From Lineus longissimus (Eukaryota > Nemertea > Pilidiophora > Heteronemertea > Lineidae): DNA of 60,000 nt. Positions 38,203-49,585 of this stretch are shown piece by piece. Numbering within the stretch: the first letter of the stretch is position 1; every line of letters starts with the position of its first letter. The notes below the pieces were generated by a model that made no database searches, was not told the DNA's origin, and saw only the letters and a list, made by a program, of their open reading frames with translations. The DNA lies in the NCBI RefSeq assembly GCF_910592395.1, contig NC_088313.1, forward strand, positions 15,766,437 through 15,826,436, read 5' to 3'. The position numbers were made by a program, and so were the translations under genes.

Positions 38203-38455
38203 GCATAAGTCACTTCTTCTTCTTCTTTCGTTCACCACGTTTTAGACAGTCAGTCCGGATTTTATCATAAAGTCGGTGGTCCTGCGTAGCTGCTGGAGAT
38301 CTCCATATAACTGGTCATGGATTCGTGCTCCCTCTAGCCAGGTCTCCTTCCTCAGGTCTGCAAAACTTGAGCATCTTCCCAGTATGTGCTCAGCAGTCAT
38401 GGGCTCTTGGTTGCATATGCAGGTGTCGCTCTCGCCGATGCGGGCATAAGTCACT
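38203..38455 (-). mobile_element. 5'-truncated LINE with 12-bp target duplication
   Basis: A 229-bp insert (38215-38443) is flanked by the perfect 12-bp direct repeat GCATAAGTCACT (38203-38214 and 38444-38455). On the minus strand it encodes only the far C-terminus of a non-LTR retrotransposon polyprotein. The zinc-knuckle-like segment CICNQEPMTAEHILGRC is followed by YGDLQQLRRTTDFMIKSGL and a stop near 38242. The 3' tail is an AAG repeat. This ending is typical of Jockey/CR1-type elements in aquatic animals (family knowledge). Truncation is normal target-primed insertion. The perfect target duplication suggests a fairly recent event. Confidence 0.88.
38242..38443 (-). pseudogene. LINE C-terminal fragment
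   Basis: About 66 codons open to the stop, containing a C-x-C ... H ... C cluster after the reverse transcriptase and the conserved closing motif ending near the stop. The reverse transcriptase itself is missing. Codons before the arginine at 38443 come from the target duplication, not the element. Confidence 0.85.
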
Positions 38456-38650
38456 CATCTACTCATACTAATTTTGAGGATGAAAATGTATAAATCTAGA
38501 TGGCTAAAACAGTGGCAGGGGTCCTACCGTATATTTCTCTTGTGTTTCTGTTGAATTGTGTCTTGTGCTTATTAAAGGAGCACGCCGTTCGAAATAACAC
38601 GCGTTATCATTTAAATGAGGATCTGGGGAATACAATGTCAATTGATTAAT
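38456..38650. other. Short spacer between LINE and minisatellite
   Basis: Unique sequence with a small palindrome, ATAACACGCGTTAT. It gives no explanation for the array that follows. Confidence 0.5.
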
Positions 38651-39900
38651 TGGTTGGACAACATCAGCTCATGAATAGATCTCTTTCTGTTGTCGAGTAC
38701 TGGTTGGACAACATCAGCTCATGAATAGATCTCTTTCTGTTGTCGAGTACTGCTTGGACAACATCAGCTCATGAATAGATCTCTTTCTGTTGTCGAGTAC
38801 TGCTTGGACAACATCAGCTCATGAATAGATCTCTTTCTGTTGTCGAGTACTGCTTGGACAACATCAGCTCGTGAATAGATCTCTTTCTGTTGTCGAGTAC
38901 TGGTTGGACAACACCAGCTCATGAATAGATCTCTTTCTGTTGTCGAGTACTGCTTGGACAACATCAGCTCGTGAATAGATCTCTTTCTGTTGTCGAGTAC
39001 TGCTTGGACAACACCAGCTCATGAATAGATCTCTTTCTGTTGTCGAGTACTGGTTGGACAACATCAGCTCATGAATAGATCTCTTTCTGTTGTCGAGTAC
39101 TGGTTGGACAACATCAGCTCATGAATAGATCTCTTTCTGTTGTCGAGTACTGGTTGGACAACATCAGCTCATGAATAGATCTCTTTCTGTTGTCGAGTAC
39201 TGCTTGGACAACATCAGCTCGTGAATAGATCTCTTTCTGTTGTCGAGTACTGCTTGGACAACACCAGCTCATGAATAGATCTCTTTCTGTTGTCGAGTAC
39301 TGCTTGGACAACATCAGCTCATGAATAGATCTCTTTCTGTTGTCGAGTACTGGTTGGACAACATCAGCTCATGAATAGATCGCTTTCTGTTGTCGAGTAC
39401 TGCTTGGACAACACCAGCTCGTGAATAGATCTCTTTCTGTTGTCGAGTACTGCTTGGACAACATCAGCTCGTGAATAGATCTCTTTCTGTTGTCGAGTAC
39501 TGGTTGGACAACACCAGCTCATGAATAGATCTCTTTCTGTTGTCGAGTACTGCTTGGACAACACCAGCTCATGAATAGATCTCTTTCTGTTGTCGAGTAC
39601 TGCTTGGACAACACCAGCTCATGAATAGATCTCTTTCTGTTGTCGAGTACTGCTTGAACAACATCAGCTCATGAATAGATCTCTTTCTGTTGTCGAGTAC
39701 TGGTTGGACAACATCAGCTCATGAATAGATCTCTTTCTGTTGTCGAGTACTGCTTGGACAACACCAGCTCATGAATAGATCTCTTTCTGTTGTCGAGTAC
39801 TGGTTGGACAACATCAGCTCATGAATAGATCTCTTTCTGTTGTCGAGTACTGGTTGGACAACATCAGCTCATGAATAGATCTCTTTCTGTTGTCGAGTAC
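38651..39900 (+). repeat. 50-bp minisatellite, exactly 25 copies
   Basis: Twenty-five head-to-tail units of exactly 50 bp, without an indel. Units begin TGGTTGGACA or TGCTTGGACA and end TGTCGAGTAC. Nearly all variation is at three sites: base 3 (G/C), base 14 (T/C) and base 21 (A/G). Two private changes occur: unit 15 (CGCTTTCTGT) and unit 21 (TGCTTGAACA). Each unit carries GACAAC and GTTGTC, so a 6-bp stem can form within a unit or across a junction. Since 50 is not divisible by three, the minus-strand frames of 66 codons cycle through all phases and are shadows. Confidence 0.97.
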
Positions 39901-41206
39901 TGGACTCTACTCGTTATCACGCAAACCGTGACGATATATATACGAATTGGTCGCAAGCAGCAAGTGCTTAATTCACCATCGTTGAAACATAAAGCGTATT
40001 TTTATGTCCTGTGCATCTTGATGTATACATGTAGGTCTGGACAGTTTCCTTGGCATGGCCAGCTCTTAAAGACGCTAGCGTGACGTTGTAACCTTTAAAC
40101 CATTACACCACGTATACATGTATAATCGTTGTCGTGATTTTTCTTCAGACTTCGGCAGCAACCGGATTTCTCATTTCCTCCAAGGAGAGATCCAAAGAAC
40201 GCGCTCAAAGAGATTAGAGATTGTTAAAACTTCACATTTTGAAGTTTTCTTTAGACGGGAGTATCTATGGGTCTAGCTAATTGCCTAATCGGACGCAAAA
40301 CATCCGATATCAAATCCGAGTCCACTGATAAACTCTCCCTCTTTGCCAGCAATCAAGGTATCCAACTCAGCCAGCAGTTAATCAACTGGAACTATGCGGC
40401 ATCGCTTCCATGAAACATTTACAGTGGTATCACGTAAAAATCCAATTTCTTCAATTCGAGGCCAGTAAATCTTTCATAGAGTAAGCAGATATATGTCCGC
40501 GTGGTTATTTTCTGCCGGACCAGACCAATAAAGAAAGATTATTACTGTAGTTATTGGTATGACAAAAAATAGAAACGTGCTTCATGATATTTGGTATAAA
40601 TTGCCGTAATACGCAATTTCCGATGTAACTTAGTAATTATATTGGTGAGCCAAGCATTGGCCAAACTGGTAGAATGGCACGGTCCATCGTTCGCCAAATG
40701 AGCCATGTACTGATTTTTGGTGAATGAATAGTCACGACATAAACTCACGTACATTTCAGATTAAATTATACTATTTTTAGTCAATCTGTGACATTTGTCA
40801 AGAGGTGTACATCAAAGTTTTGGTCAATTTGGTAAGAAATGGTCATGTACGGTTCAGTGACTGGTTTCACCGTGACCGTTTTCAATCCACAGTGGAATAA
40901 ATTGCCGCTTCATTTTCTCCACTGAATTAGTTTATCTATGATGCGTATAATATTTGCTTGGTAATGTACCATTTCAAGGATATGGCTAATGAGCCGGTTA
41001 CTCATTAGTCTGTTAATTACTTGAGATGATTATCAACTAATCAAGGTTTTGATTGGAGGCGCAAAACAAGTTCTATGTCGGCAAGATTCAAATGTTCTCA
41101 AACCACCGATTGAATCATTTCAGTGAGATTTTATTTTACTAGTAGTGTATTCTGTAGTTTCCGCCGACGCGAGTTTGTAAAGTTCGGGTTGAGGGGTTTT
41201 CTTCAA
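39901..41206. other. Spacer with no supported gene
   Basis: No recognisable feature. TACATGTA at 40026 and 40115. Confidence 0.45.
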
Positions 41207-41265
41207 GATAATAATGATAATGCTATTGATAATAATGATAATTATGACAACAATAATAATGATAG
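41207..41265 (+). repeat. Imperfect ATA/ATG-rich microsatellite
   Basis: Interrupted GATAATAATGATAAT-type simple repeat. A second AT-rich triplet run, ATTATTATC-like, lies at 55598-55618. Confidence 0.8.
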
Positions 41266-41417
41266 TATATGTACATGAATGAATAAATAACAACAAATAG
41301 AAGAAAGCAAAAAGAGAAAATTCAGTGAATCACGGGGTCGAGCATTGTTACCGTTGAACCACCAAGGCTTTACTGTTAGATAAATGATAACGATAGTCAC
41401 TGCCACGTAATATTCCT

Positions 41418-41680
41418 TTGAATAATGGCCGGGTCTATTTGGCAAGCCGCTCGCCGAACAGGCATCTTTTTTTGTCCTGTTTGGAGAGCCGCTTGCCAAA
41501 CAGCACTGAAAAGCCACCCTGTTCGGCCAGCCGGGCTTGCCAAACAGGTAAAAAATCTACCCTGTTTGGCGAGCTGGAGACTTTACTTTAATATCAATGA
41601 GTTCGGCTCTCCATTCAGGACAAGAAAAAGTCGCTGTTTGGTAAGCCGGGCTTGCCAAGTAGTCACTTCCTTGAAATAAT
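41418..41680 (+). mobile_element. MITE copy 2
   Basis: Sister of the element at 935-1177: six substitutions and one single-base indel over about 245 bp, same orientation. It is flanked by TTGAATAAT (41418-41426) and TTGAAATAAT (41671-41680), a 9-bp target duplication that has gained one A. Same terminal TATTTGGCAAGCC motif and the same internal hairpin modules. Non-coding. Confidence 0.85.
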
Positions 41681-44600
41681 ATCATGTTCGATTGTATTCA
41701 GTTGCCGCGTAGGCCGCAGCTGAGTACGTTTTGAAAGTTTAGGAGATTGCTACTGGCGATGACAACGAAAATCTTACCCTTGACCTTCACAACGCCATTT
41801 CCCAATTATTCAAGTTCAGGAGATCATTTCTGTCGCGATCCTATTACAGGTCATTTCCCTCACTTTAATCCATGATCTCTTGTACTTAAGTTTAATCAGA
41901 ATATATAAGAGATGCGCTGTGTACTTTATCACCATGGTAACCTTCCGTGATGTATTGTAAATGTAACTAGAGTACATCTTGGTTATTAAAAATCTTATGA
42001 TATTTTGTTGTCAAAATGGCATTATTGTTGCAAGAATGGTTGAAGGATAACTTACTAAGGTAATGGGTAAGTAACGTTTTCATTTTGCATTCTAGGAAAT
42101 ACTAGTGTTGGAATTCATATACATGTAGTTCATAGTTACTGAAACAGCATGGAAAGTCATGAATATAGACCTCCGGGATAGAACTATAGATTGCCTAGGA
42201 AAAGTATAGCTTTCATTTATGGTTTTGAATTGAAGCCTTGATTCTCATTTTGCTTTCGTTCGCCAGAGAGTTAAAACCGTTTCGAGTCAGATGTTTTGAA
42301 GATAAAATCGTTAGTCTGGAGCAGTTGCTCAAATTGGCACCCTTGACCCAATCGACAGGATCGACTGGATTAGAAGACTCCCTCACGTGCAGCTCGATTT
42401 TGTAAGAGTATACACGTACTTGTACATTATGTACATTGTCTAGTGCCGTGTAACGTGGCCGTGAAGAAAACTCATCCGTTTGCAACCCGCCCTCGATTGG
42501 GTCCTTTATGGTTAAAAGCGGCACCGTAATATCGTACTCGAGGTTAAACCGTGAAGTTCAGCAGTAGTTTCTTCATTAAAAACATTCTTGATTGAAATCT
42601 CTTTCCAAAACTTCTTAATGAAACGATCAGTCAGGATCGTTCACTAACTCAATCAAAGAATGCTTAGGGAGTATTGCAAGACATTGCCTAAGGAGAAATA
42701 ATTTTTTTTAAACGTCTTTCATAAATGGAAATTTCTCTACTGATTTTTCTAATTACATCAAATTAGAATCGGATCTGTCAAAGGCAGCAATATGCAAATC
42801 GCGGAGCCAATTAGCCTAAGTCTCTGGAGCAAAAACCTGCATTTTGAAGTAGTTAATGTAATTACATAATGCTAACAAGATAGAGCATGACCTGAGAAAT
42901 TGAAAAAAGATCTCGAGAGAGGGGTTTGTTGAAAATAACTCCCTAACTAAGCACACGCGAACTGGTCAGATACGAAAGTGATATCTCTAAACCCACATTA
43001 CTTTGTTGGTGTTGTGTCAATTTTCTTTTTGTTGCACCATGCAATCAGAGGTGGATCATGAGACGCCTTGCTAGAACTCTTTCCCCCCATGCCGTTGACA
43101 CGCACCACCAGGCCAGCACCCAAAACAAGCCATTGACCGCCACGAGATAGGGTTTCGATTTTCCCCGTCAAGTTCAAACGAGATTTGTTCCCAATAATGA
43201 GATACTTTCAGAAAGGATAAAGGCCATCCTTTCAAAGGTAACCTAAGCCTTAGCTTAAGGGTTGGTTTTAGGCAAGATTTGGTTTATTGGCTATAAAACT
43301 AGCGGTGCTGTTAAACGGTTTTATGTCGTATTAGTTGTTGGATCTGTTATTTGCTAGACTGAAACTGGCCGATTATTGGATATGTTACATGTTAGACAAA
43401 CCAGTAGAAACCGATAGAATTGACCTTACACAGATTATTTCAGTATGCAAAGATGAAGAAGTTCAGAAAATATAAACAGTGCATCCACAAAATGGCCTCC
43501 GCAAAAGCCCTAATCTTTGTGAGAACAAGCAGGTGCTCATCGTTGATCGCCACTTTTCTGAAGCAGATCTAGTGTCTTCCTGTCAGTATTGGGTCTGCGA
43601 AGGGCTTCTGATAGTGACAAGAAAGCCCGACAACTCTGCTCTTGCCCTTTCTCTGTGTTCTCTAAGCATACCGTGTACTAGCCATCCGATTCACGGGCGC
43701 TCGCCTTGTTGGTTGCCGTGTCGGAGATATGGATAATTTCTGCAGTGTACATCTCTGTGTACATTTCAGTGCATCAATTTTCTATTGGGTAAGTTTCCAA
43801 GATGGCGCCCGGTTGTAAATCCTATGAAAGTAAATTTGCGCGGCATTTGCTTCTTTCACCTAGAAAAACATCCATTACCAGTAATGCCGAACTTATTGGC
43901 TCTTTCATCATATATGATTTTTGAACAATTTCCTTTGATCGTGTGGGGTTTCAAAGTTGAGCGAGGACCAAGGTCAATAAAGCCTTGTTTAAAGTTTTAA
44001 AATTCGCTTTGGACGAGAACAAATTTTCAGCAATTTCTTTCTTCAGCATCTAATATTTATACCAGAGATTGTCTTCTGCTATCGGCAATTCTCTATTGAC
44101 ATTGTCTGTGCATTATAATGCAATGCAGTGTATTTAGGCCCGGGATGTTGCATGAATGAGGGAGGAGCCAAAAACCTCCGAATTGCTCGCAATTCGTAAC
44201 GTATACTAGCTGAAAGTCAGCTCTGGCCGTGCTAGAAGCACACAAAGAATGGGGACGTCTGCTCAAGTGCTTGTTCATTACCCGGCGTGAGAAGATAATA
44301 GGTTATATCAGATCCTCATTGCCGTTTCCTCCAATGTCATTAGTAGACATCTATAGTCATGTCATCCTCATCCGCTTCTCGTTTGTAGCTCATCTGTTAT
44401 CGTTTTATTTAGGTGGCAAATATTAAACGGAAATTGAGACGATAGCGTTCACCTGCTCAGCATCAGGACGTTTTTTTCATGAGGTGACGCTGCGGTGTCT
44501 AGTTGATCTTGATGCCAAGGAGTGTCGACGTCTACTCAATCATTTGTACAGCTATTGGACATCCAGGAGTATGCTCATTGATTGGAAAGATCTACAGGAA

Positions 44601-47600
44601 ACAACACACGATATGAATGTCCCTCACAATTGCCTGTGTATAAAGATCCCTATAGATAGCAAGTAACGGAAATGAAAACTGAAACGGAAGTCCGCACCTG
44701 TACTGCATTAAGACAACACGTTTTCTCTTTTACTTGTATAGGTGTAATTGCTCTACGCTGCGGTTGCCAGATAATAGGTTGAGTCCGTTGTTCCTCATAA
44801 TCAACCCATCCTTTGTCGTTTTATATAGATGCGAGTGACAGCGTCTTTGTTAATGGTAATTCCGTGATGCGGAATCTCACTAATATCATTCAATCGTATT
44901 TGAATCATCTTGATATTGACAATCATGTTCCAAGAAGCTGTGATTAAATCACTAAATATGTTATCTCGTCCGTCGCAAATTTATTAAAATTACACAGTCT
45001 CGCATAGGAAATAAGTTGTTCCGACGGGTCTTGATATAATTTGGTCCTCAGTCTTATCGGTGAATTGATTTCATTTCGTCAATAGTGGTTAGGTCCTTGG
45101 TGTGGGGCAAGGCAGGGAGTAGCGTTCAATGAGAGACGTAACGATTTCCTATATTCAAAGGCTTAGCAGGTAACAGGCTGTATTGACTGGCCGTTTCTTA
45201 GACTCGCAATACAAAGGACCTTCTGCCTTAGCAATGATAGCGATTTGCCTTTAGCTTTATCGGATTGTTGATATGTTTGTACTTTGTACATTTCAATCAC
45301 CACATCGGGGCAAATATATATTGCGGCATTGAGTAGTGCAGTCGGTCGCCCCTTCCGCTTCCGCAACACTGCAATCAAACAATGCTGTCTTCGCAGCAGC
45401 CGAGGTAGATTTTCGCTTGCAACAATAATCGCTCGTATGCGGTCGTGGTCTCGTTTTCACTTGAGGCGCTTATACCGATATGACTAAAGCCCAGTTTTCT
45501 TGATAACAGCTGCACGTATCGTCATTTTATTGTTGTTCCATGTTATTGTAGCTGACCTTTTCGCTTTCGCTTATTGAAAGTGATAGCCACTAATGGAATG
45601 AGAAAAAGGTAGTTTTTCGAGGATTTCCATTATTGTGACCAGGTTTTCTTTCGGCTTTCGATTCATAAGCCAAGAATGTCCTCTGGTAAAGTAGCGTCGT
45701 TACTTTGTGACTGGCATGTAATTTCATATTCTAAAAGCATTTTTACAAATATGTTGATGTAATAGTTAAGTATAAGTATCACGTTTTCCGATTTTTATTC
45801 ATATTTCGAGCTGACAAACTCATGTTGTCTGATCAGGTAACCTATGTGACTGAAAGTCAACGTAATTGATATTTTACGAATGTACACCTTCTATTTCTGA
45901 AGCCGTGCAGCTCTAAAATGCTTTGAGAGCTCAGCAGAAAATATTAACGTTGATCTCTCTAGACATCACAAAAACAGCGATATTTTAATGATGGTGGTTT
46001 TCTGCTTTTATTCTCGTACCATTACATGTCAAAGTGACCTTTTAAAGGAGTTATAATAACGCCAGTCTTTTCACCCTTCATTGATATTTTCGGCCGATAC
46101 TGCAAGAATTGCCTTAACCAGGAATGCAGAAACATGATTGCGTGTCCCAGCAATAAAGCTAAGGTTAATCATGTTTTCCCAGCTTGGAATCGATCAGCGA
46201 CAACCAATCATTAAATTGAGGTTGATAAGTATTTACTGCGGACTAGATGTGCTCCTTGATCATTTTGTCGTAGATGAGAGCCAATCACGACCCGAGTATC
46301 TGACAAGCCCGAGATTATCACAACAAATTACGCACAATTAACAAAACAAATGGATCGCAGAAAAATCGTTCGTTGCCAATATAGGCCGAAATGTCAAACG
46401 TCTTTAAATGTGGTCCGAGGCGATAATAAAAGTCCTTAATCTCGTGAATAAGATCAGAGTTGTCTCCGATATTGGATTGACCTGGAAGACGGCGCCGAAT
46501 CGACTGCTCTGGTTCCAACCTCATTAACAATCGACATATTCAATTGTTGCCATCCTCTACATGGTCAGTGTCCTACAGTTTAAAACAAAACCAGCTTGGA
46601 ATGAGGCTACTTCGATTCTCTGTATACCATAATTTCCATGTGCAAATCGTAGCTACTCGACAATGATGGCGTGCGGTACATTTTATCTTCCTGGTTTGTA
46701 CTCAAAGCCAGGGACTGGGCATGCTGTTGTAGAAAGTAGTTCTCCACAAACGCCCTAATTGTAGTGTGGGTTTTTTTTTAATATTTCACAGGACACCGCA
46801 GAGACACCTCTAACCCACTTTTTAAGCTCTATTATAAGTCAAAGTGTCCTTTTAAAATAATGTGTTGTTACCATTAAAGGTTACTAAAAATTCTAACATG
46901 AACTAACTCATGTTTCACCGCAATGCCAATTGACTCGATTGGTACGTCAAAACCGAATTGATCAATATTCAACTCTAGTCTGTGAAATTATATTTAACGA
47001 GGCGAATAAAACTATTGATTCCGTTATCGAACGGGAGATCAAATCTGCTGAGGGATTGCTTTTTAATATGCCGCCAAGACGTTTATCAATCAGTACCTTG
47101 GCGCATCGATAAGACAGAGATCGGTGCCGATGCTCAAAGGAGACTTAATTTGACATTGACGTTTCAAAAAAAAGTGAGAATACAGGCACAATATAACATC
47201 TTTTATCTTATCAACCTCTCTAGCTGTCACACCATACCATGTACATATACAGCATCTGTAAATATCTTATGTAATGTCAAAGCAAACGTAATTTTATGTC
47301 AAATGTATACACCTTTAATACCACCTTGTTAACGCTATAACGAAAATTGATACTACATGCAGTATTGCATATACATGTATTCGGGTAATACTCAGTGTCA
47401 GCAACACCTGTCATAACTGTTAGCTTCGTAGAGGAACAGCCTCCTCCACAGGCCAATTATAACTTCCCATACAAAACTATATCAAAAGACATCACAAGAG
47501 GAAAGAGTAATAACTATGTTTCCATGGAAATCACTTCTTTTCTTTGTTTGACGTCGATGACAGAAGCCAAAGACGAGAGCTTGACAAGATAGCTTGAGGG

Positions 47601-47696
47601 AGATAGTAGAAAAAAACCGACAGATGCAGTTTCTCTTGGTAATAGTCAGCCTGAAGCACACTTCAAATCTTTTCTCGCGGCGTATATATCAAGTTT
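41681..47696. other. Long spacer with no supported gene
   Basis: About 6 kb without a recognisable family. The longest frames are 103 codons (42213-42524, minus) and 116 codons (46982-47332, plus), with no domain or splice support. TACATGTA at 42120 and 47372. A short phrase GTCAAAGTG(T/A)CCTTTTAAA occurs at about 46028 and 46838 and may be an old repeat remnant. Confidence 0.45.
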
Positions 47697-47855
47697 TTGG
47701 CTCACCTGTGAGCCTTTGCCATCACGCAGTGTCCGTCGTCGTCCGTCGTCGTCGTTAGACATGGGTGGCACGTTTTGTAACCGCTCAAGCTTTTGAACTC
47801 TGACTTGGTACATGTACCCCTAGGTGACCGCTACTCAGAGACCGAATCGCGGCCT
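47697..47855 (+). repeat. GCTCACC-type dispersed repeat with GTC-rich run
   Basis: Begins with the palindrome GGCTCACCTGTGAGCC, then CATCACGCAGTGTCCG and a (GTC)n-like stretch. This architecture is familiar from interspersed repeats of several marine invertebrate genomes (general knowledge, family name not certain). It runs straight into the duplicated module at 47856. Confidence 0.55.
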
Positions 47856-48861
47856 AGTTACCATTGTATGCCTTAGAGGTGGCGAAATGGTACTGTTTAG
47901 ACAAGAAATCTCTCCAAATGCCTCAAAGAAGCTGAGGGATTAAAATCTTGTCTTTATTGGCTAACAAAAGCTTACCCTTTCCAAAGACATCCTTTCGGGA
48001 ATCGTAATTCCCACGGGGGTGACTGGCTCTTCCACCCTTCCCCCACTCCCCCCGTGCGAATGTATCATTAGATAAAGCCAGGTTCTTGAGATCGTGGTGG
48101 AATGTCAACAAAAATTGCAAGCAAATGCCAGGGAGACCACTATCTGACATCCGTAACAGCTTACTTCCCTCTTTAGCTAGTTACAGTCGGTGTGAAACAA
48201 CAGGCGAGTATAGTGGTTGCCATATTGATTGATTTATAACATCATTTGAAATATATCCCATCAAGAAAATATGACAAAATTTATGTCATATTACACACCG
48301 ATGAAGGATGAGGCCGATAAAAACAATAGAGTGGGAACGAATCACTTTTGGCAGATCATAAAAAGTTAAAGATGGGATGTATAAGGTATATCCCAAAATT
48401 ACCAAGACCACGGGTTTCCTCTGCAGAAACATACAGTAAGACTCGCATCGATCTTAAGTCAACAACGACAAGAGAGTCCTTCGTCTCCTGGAATATGCCC
48501 CAACACCTTGGTATGCCTACCACAAGAAAGACCTAGACTGTCCTGTGTCTGGACGTTATGCAGTGGACAAATGCATAATCTGTTCTGATCAGAGGATTGC
48601 GGCTGCGTTTCCTGTATCAGACGGTGAAACCACATTCGACTCACTATCTGCTCTATTAGAGAACTGCTCTGGTTGCCAGACTGACCCAGAGGATTGCGGC
48701 TGGGTTTCCTGTGTCAGACAGCGGAACCACATTCGACTCACTATCTGCTCTATTAGAGAACTACTCTGATCAGACGAGTAAAACTTGATCACTCGTGTCA
48801 GATGGCAAACCAAAGCATAGCGTACATATTCTGACCAGAAAACTGACCATTAAAAACATTG
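47856..48861 (+). repeat. Duplicated module, copy A
   Basis: Matches copy B (48929-49585) in four blocks: 47856-47961, 48350-48390, 48536-48592 and an internal tandem section to 48861. Compared with copy B it has about 390 extra bases (47962-48352) bounded by TTGGC on both sides. It has two copies of a 97-bp unit, starting AGGATTGCGGCTG at 48593 and 48690, where copy B has three. Open frames through the units are shadows, since 97 is not a multiple of three. Confidence 0.8.
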
Positions 48862-48928
48862 ATAAAGATTTGAAGTGCCTAGGCCCGTCAAAGACATCCA
48901 AGACAAGGATCAAAGTCTTGTGTTGATA

Positions 48929-49585
48929 AGTTACCATTGTATTCCTTAGAGGTGGCGAAATGGTACTGTTTAGACAAGAATTTTCTCCAAATGCCTCAAA
49001 GAAGCAGAGGGATTATAATCTTGTCTTTATTGGCAGTTCATAAAAAGTCAAAGAAAGGATGTATAAGGTATAACAGCACTGAAAGATCAACATGGACGCA
49101 ACATCAGCGACCCAAAAGCCTAGGCTGACATCTTTTAAAAGCAGTTCATGTTCCAGTTCCTAGGCTGTCCTGTGTCAGGACGTTATGCAGTGGACAAAAG
49201 CATAATCTGTTCTGATCAGAGGATTGCGGCTGCATTTCCTTTGTCAGACGGTGAAACCACATTCGACTCACTATCTGCTCTATTAGAGAACTGCTCTGGT
49301 TGCCAGACTCGCCCAGAGGATTGCGGCTGGGTTTCCTGTGTCAGACAGTGGAACCACATTCGACTCACTATCTGCTCTATTAGAGAACTACTCTGGTTGC
49401 CAGACTCGCCCAGAGGATTGCGGCTGGGTTTCCTGTGTCAGACAGCGGAACCACATTCGACTCACTATCTGCTCTATTAGAGAACTACTCTGATCAGACG
49501 ATTAAAACCTGATCACACGTGTCAGATGGCAAACCAAAGCATAGCATACATATTCTGACCAGAATACCGACCATTAAAAACATTG
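48929..49585 (+). repeat. Duplicated module, copy B
   Basis: Second copy, same orientation, 67 bases after copy A. It carries three 97-bp units starting at 49220, 49317 and 49414 and ends, like copy A, at ACCATTAAAAACATTG. Units within copy B are more alike in their second and third members (CTGGGTTTCCTGTGTCAGAC) than the first (CTGCATTTCCTTTGTCAGAC). The same first-unit/second-unit distinction exists in copy A. Confidence 0.8.

Noticed and set aside
38764-39564. Four 66-codon minus-strand frames inside the 50-bp array
   Set aside because: They are produced by a 50-bp unit cycling through three frames without a stop; all four show the same sequence in rotated phase.
48545-49480. Cysteine-rich open frames through the 97-bp units
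   Set aside because: The 97-bp period shifts frame with each unit, so the similar peptides come from different phases of the same repeat.
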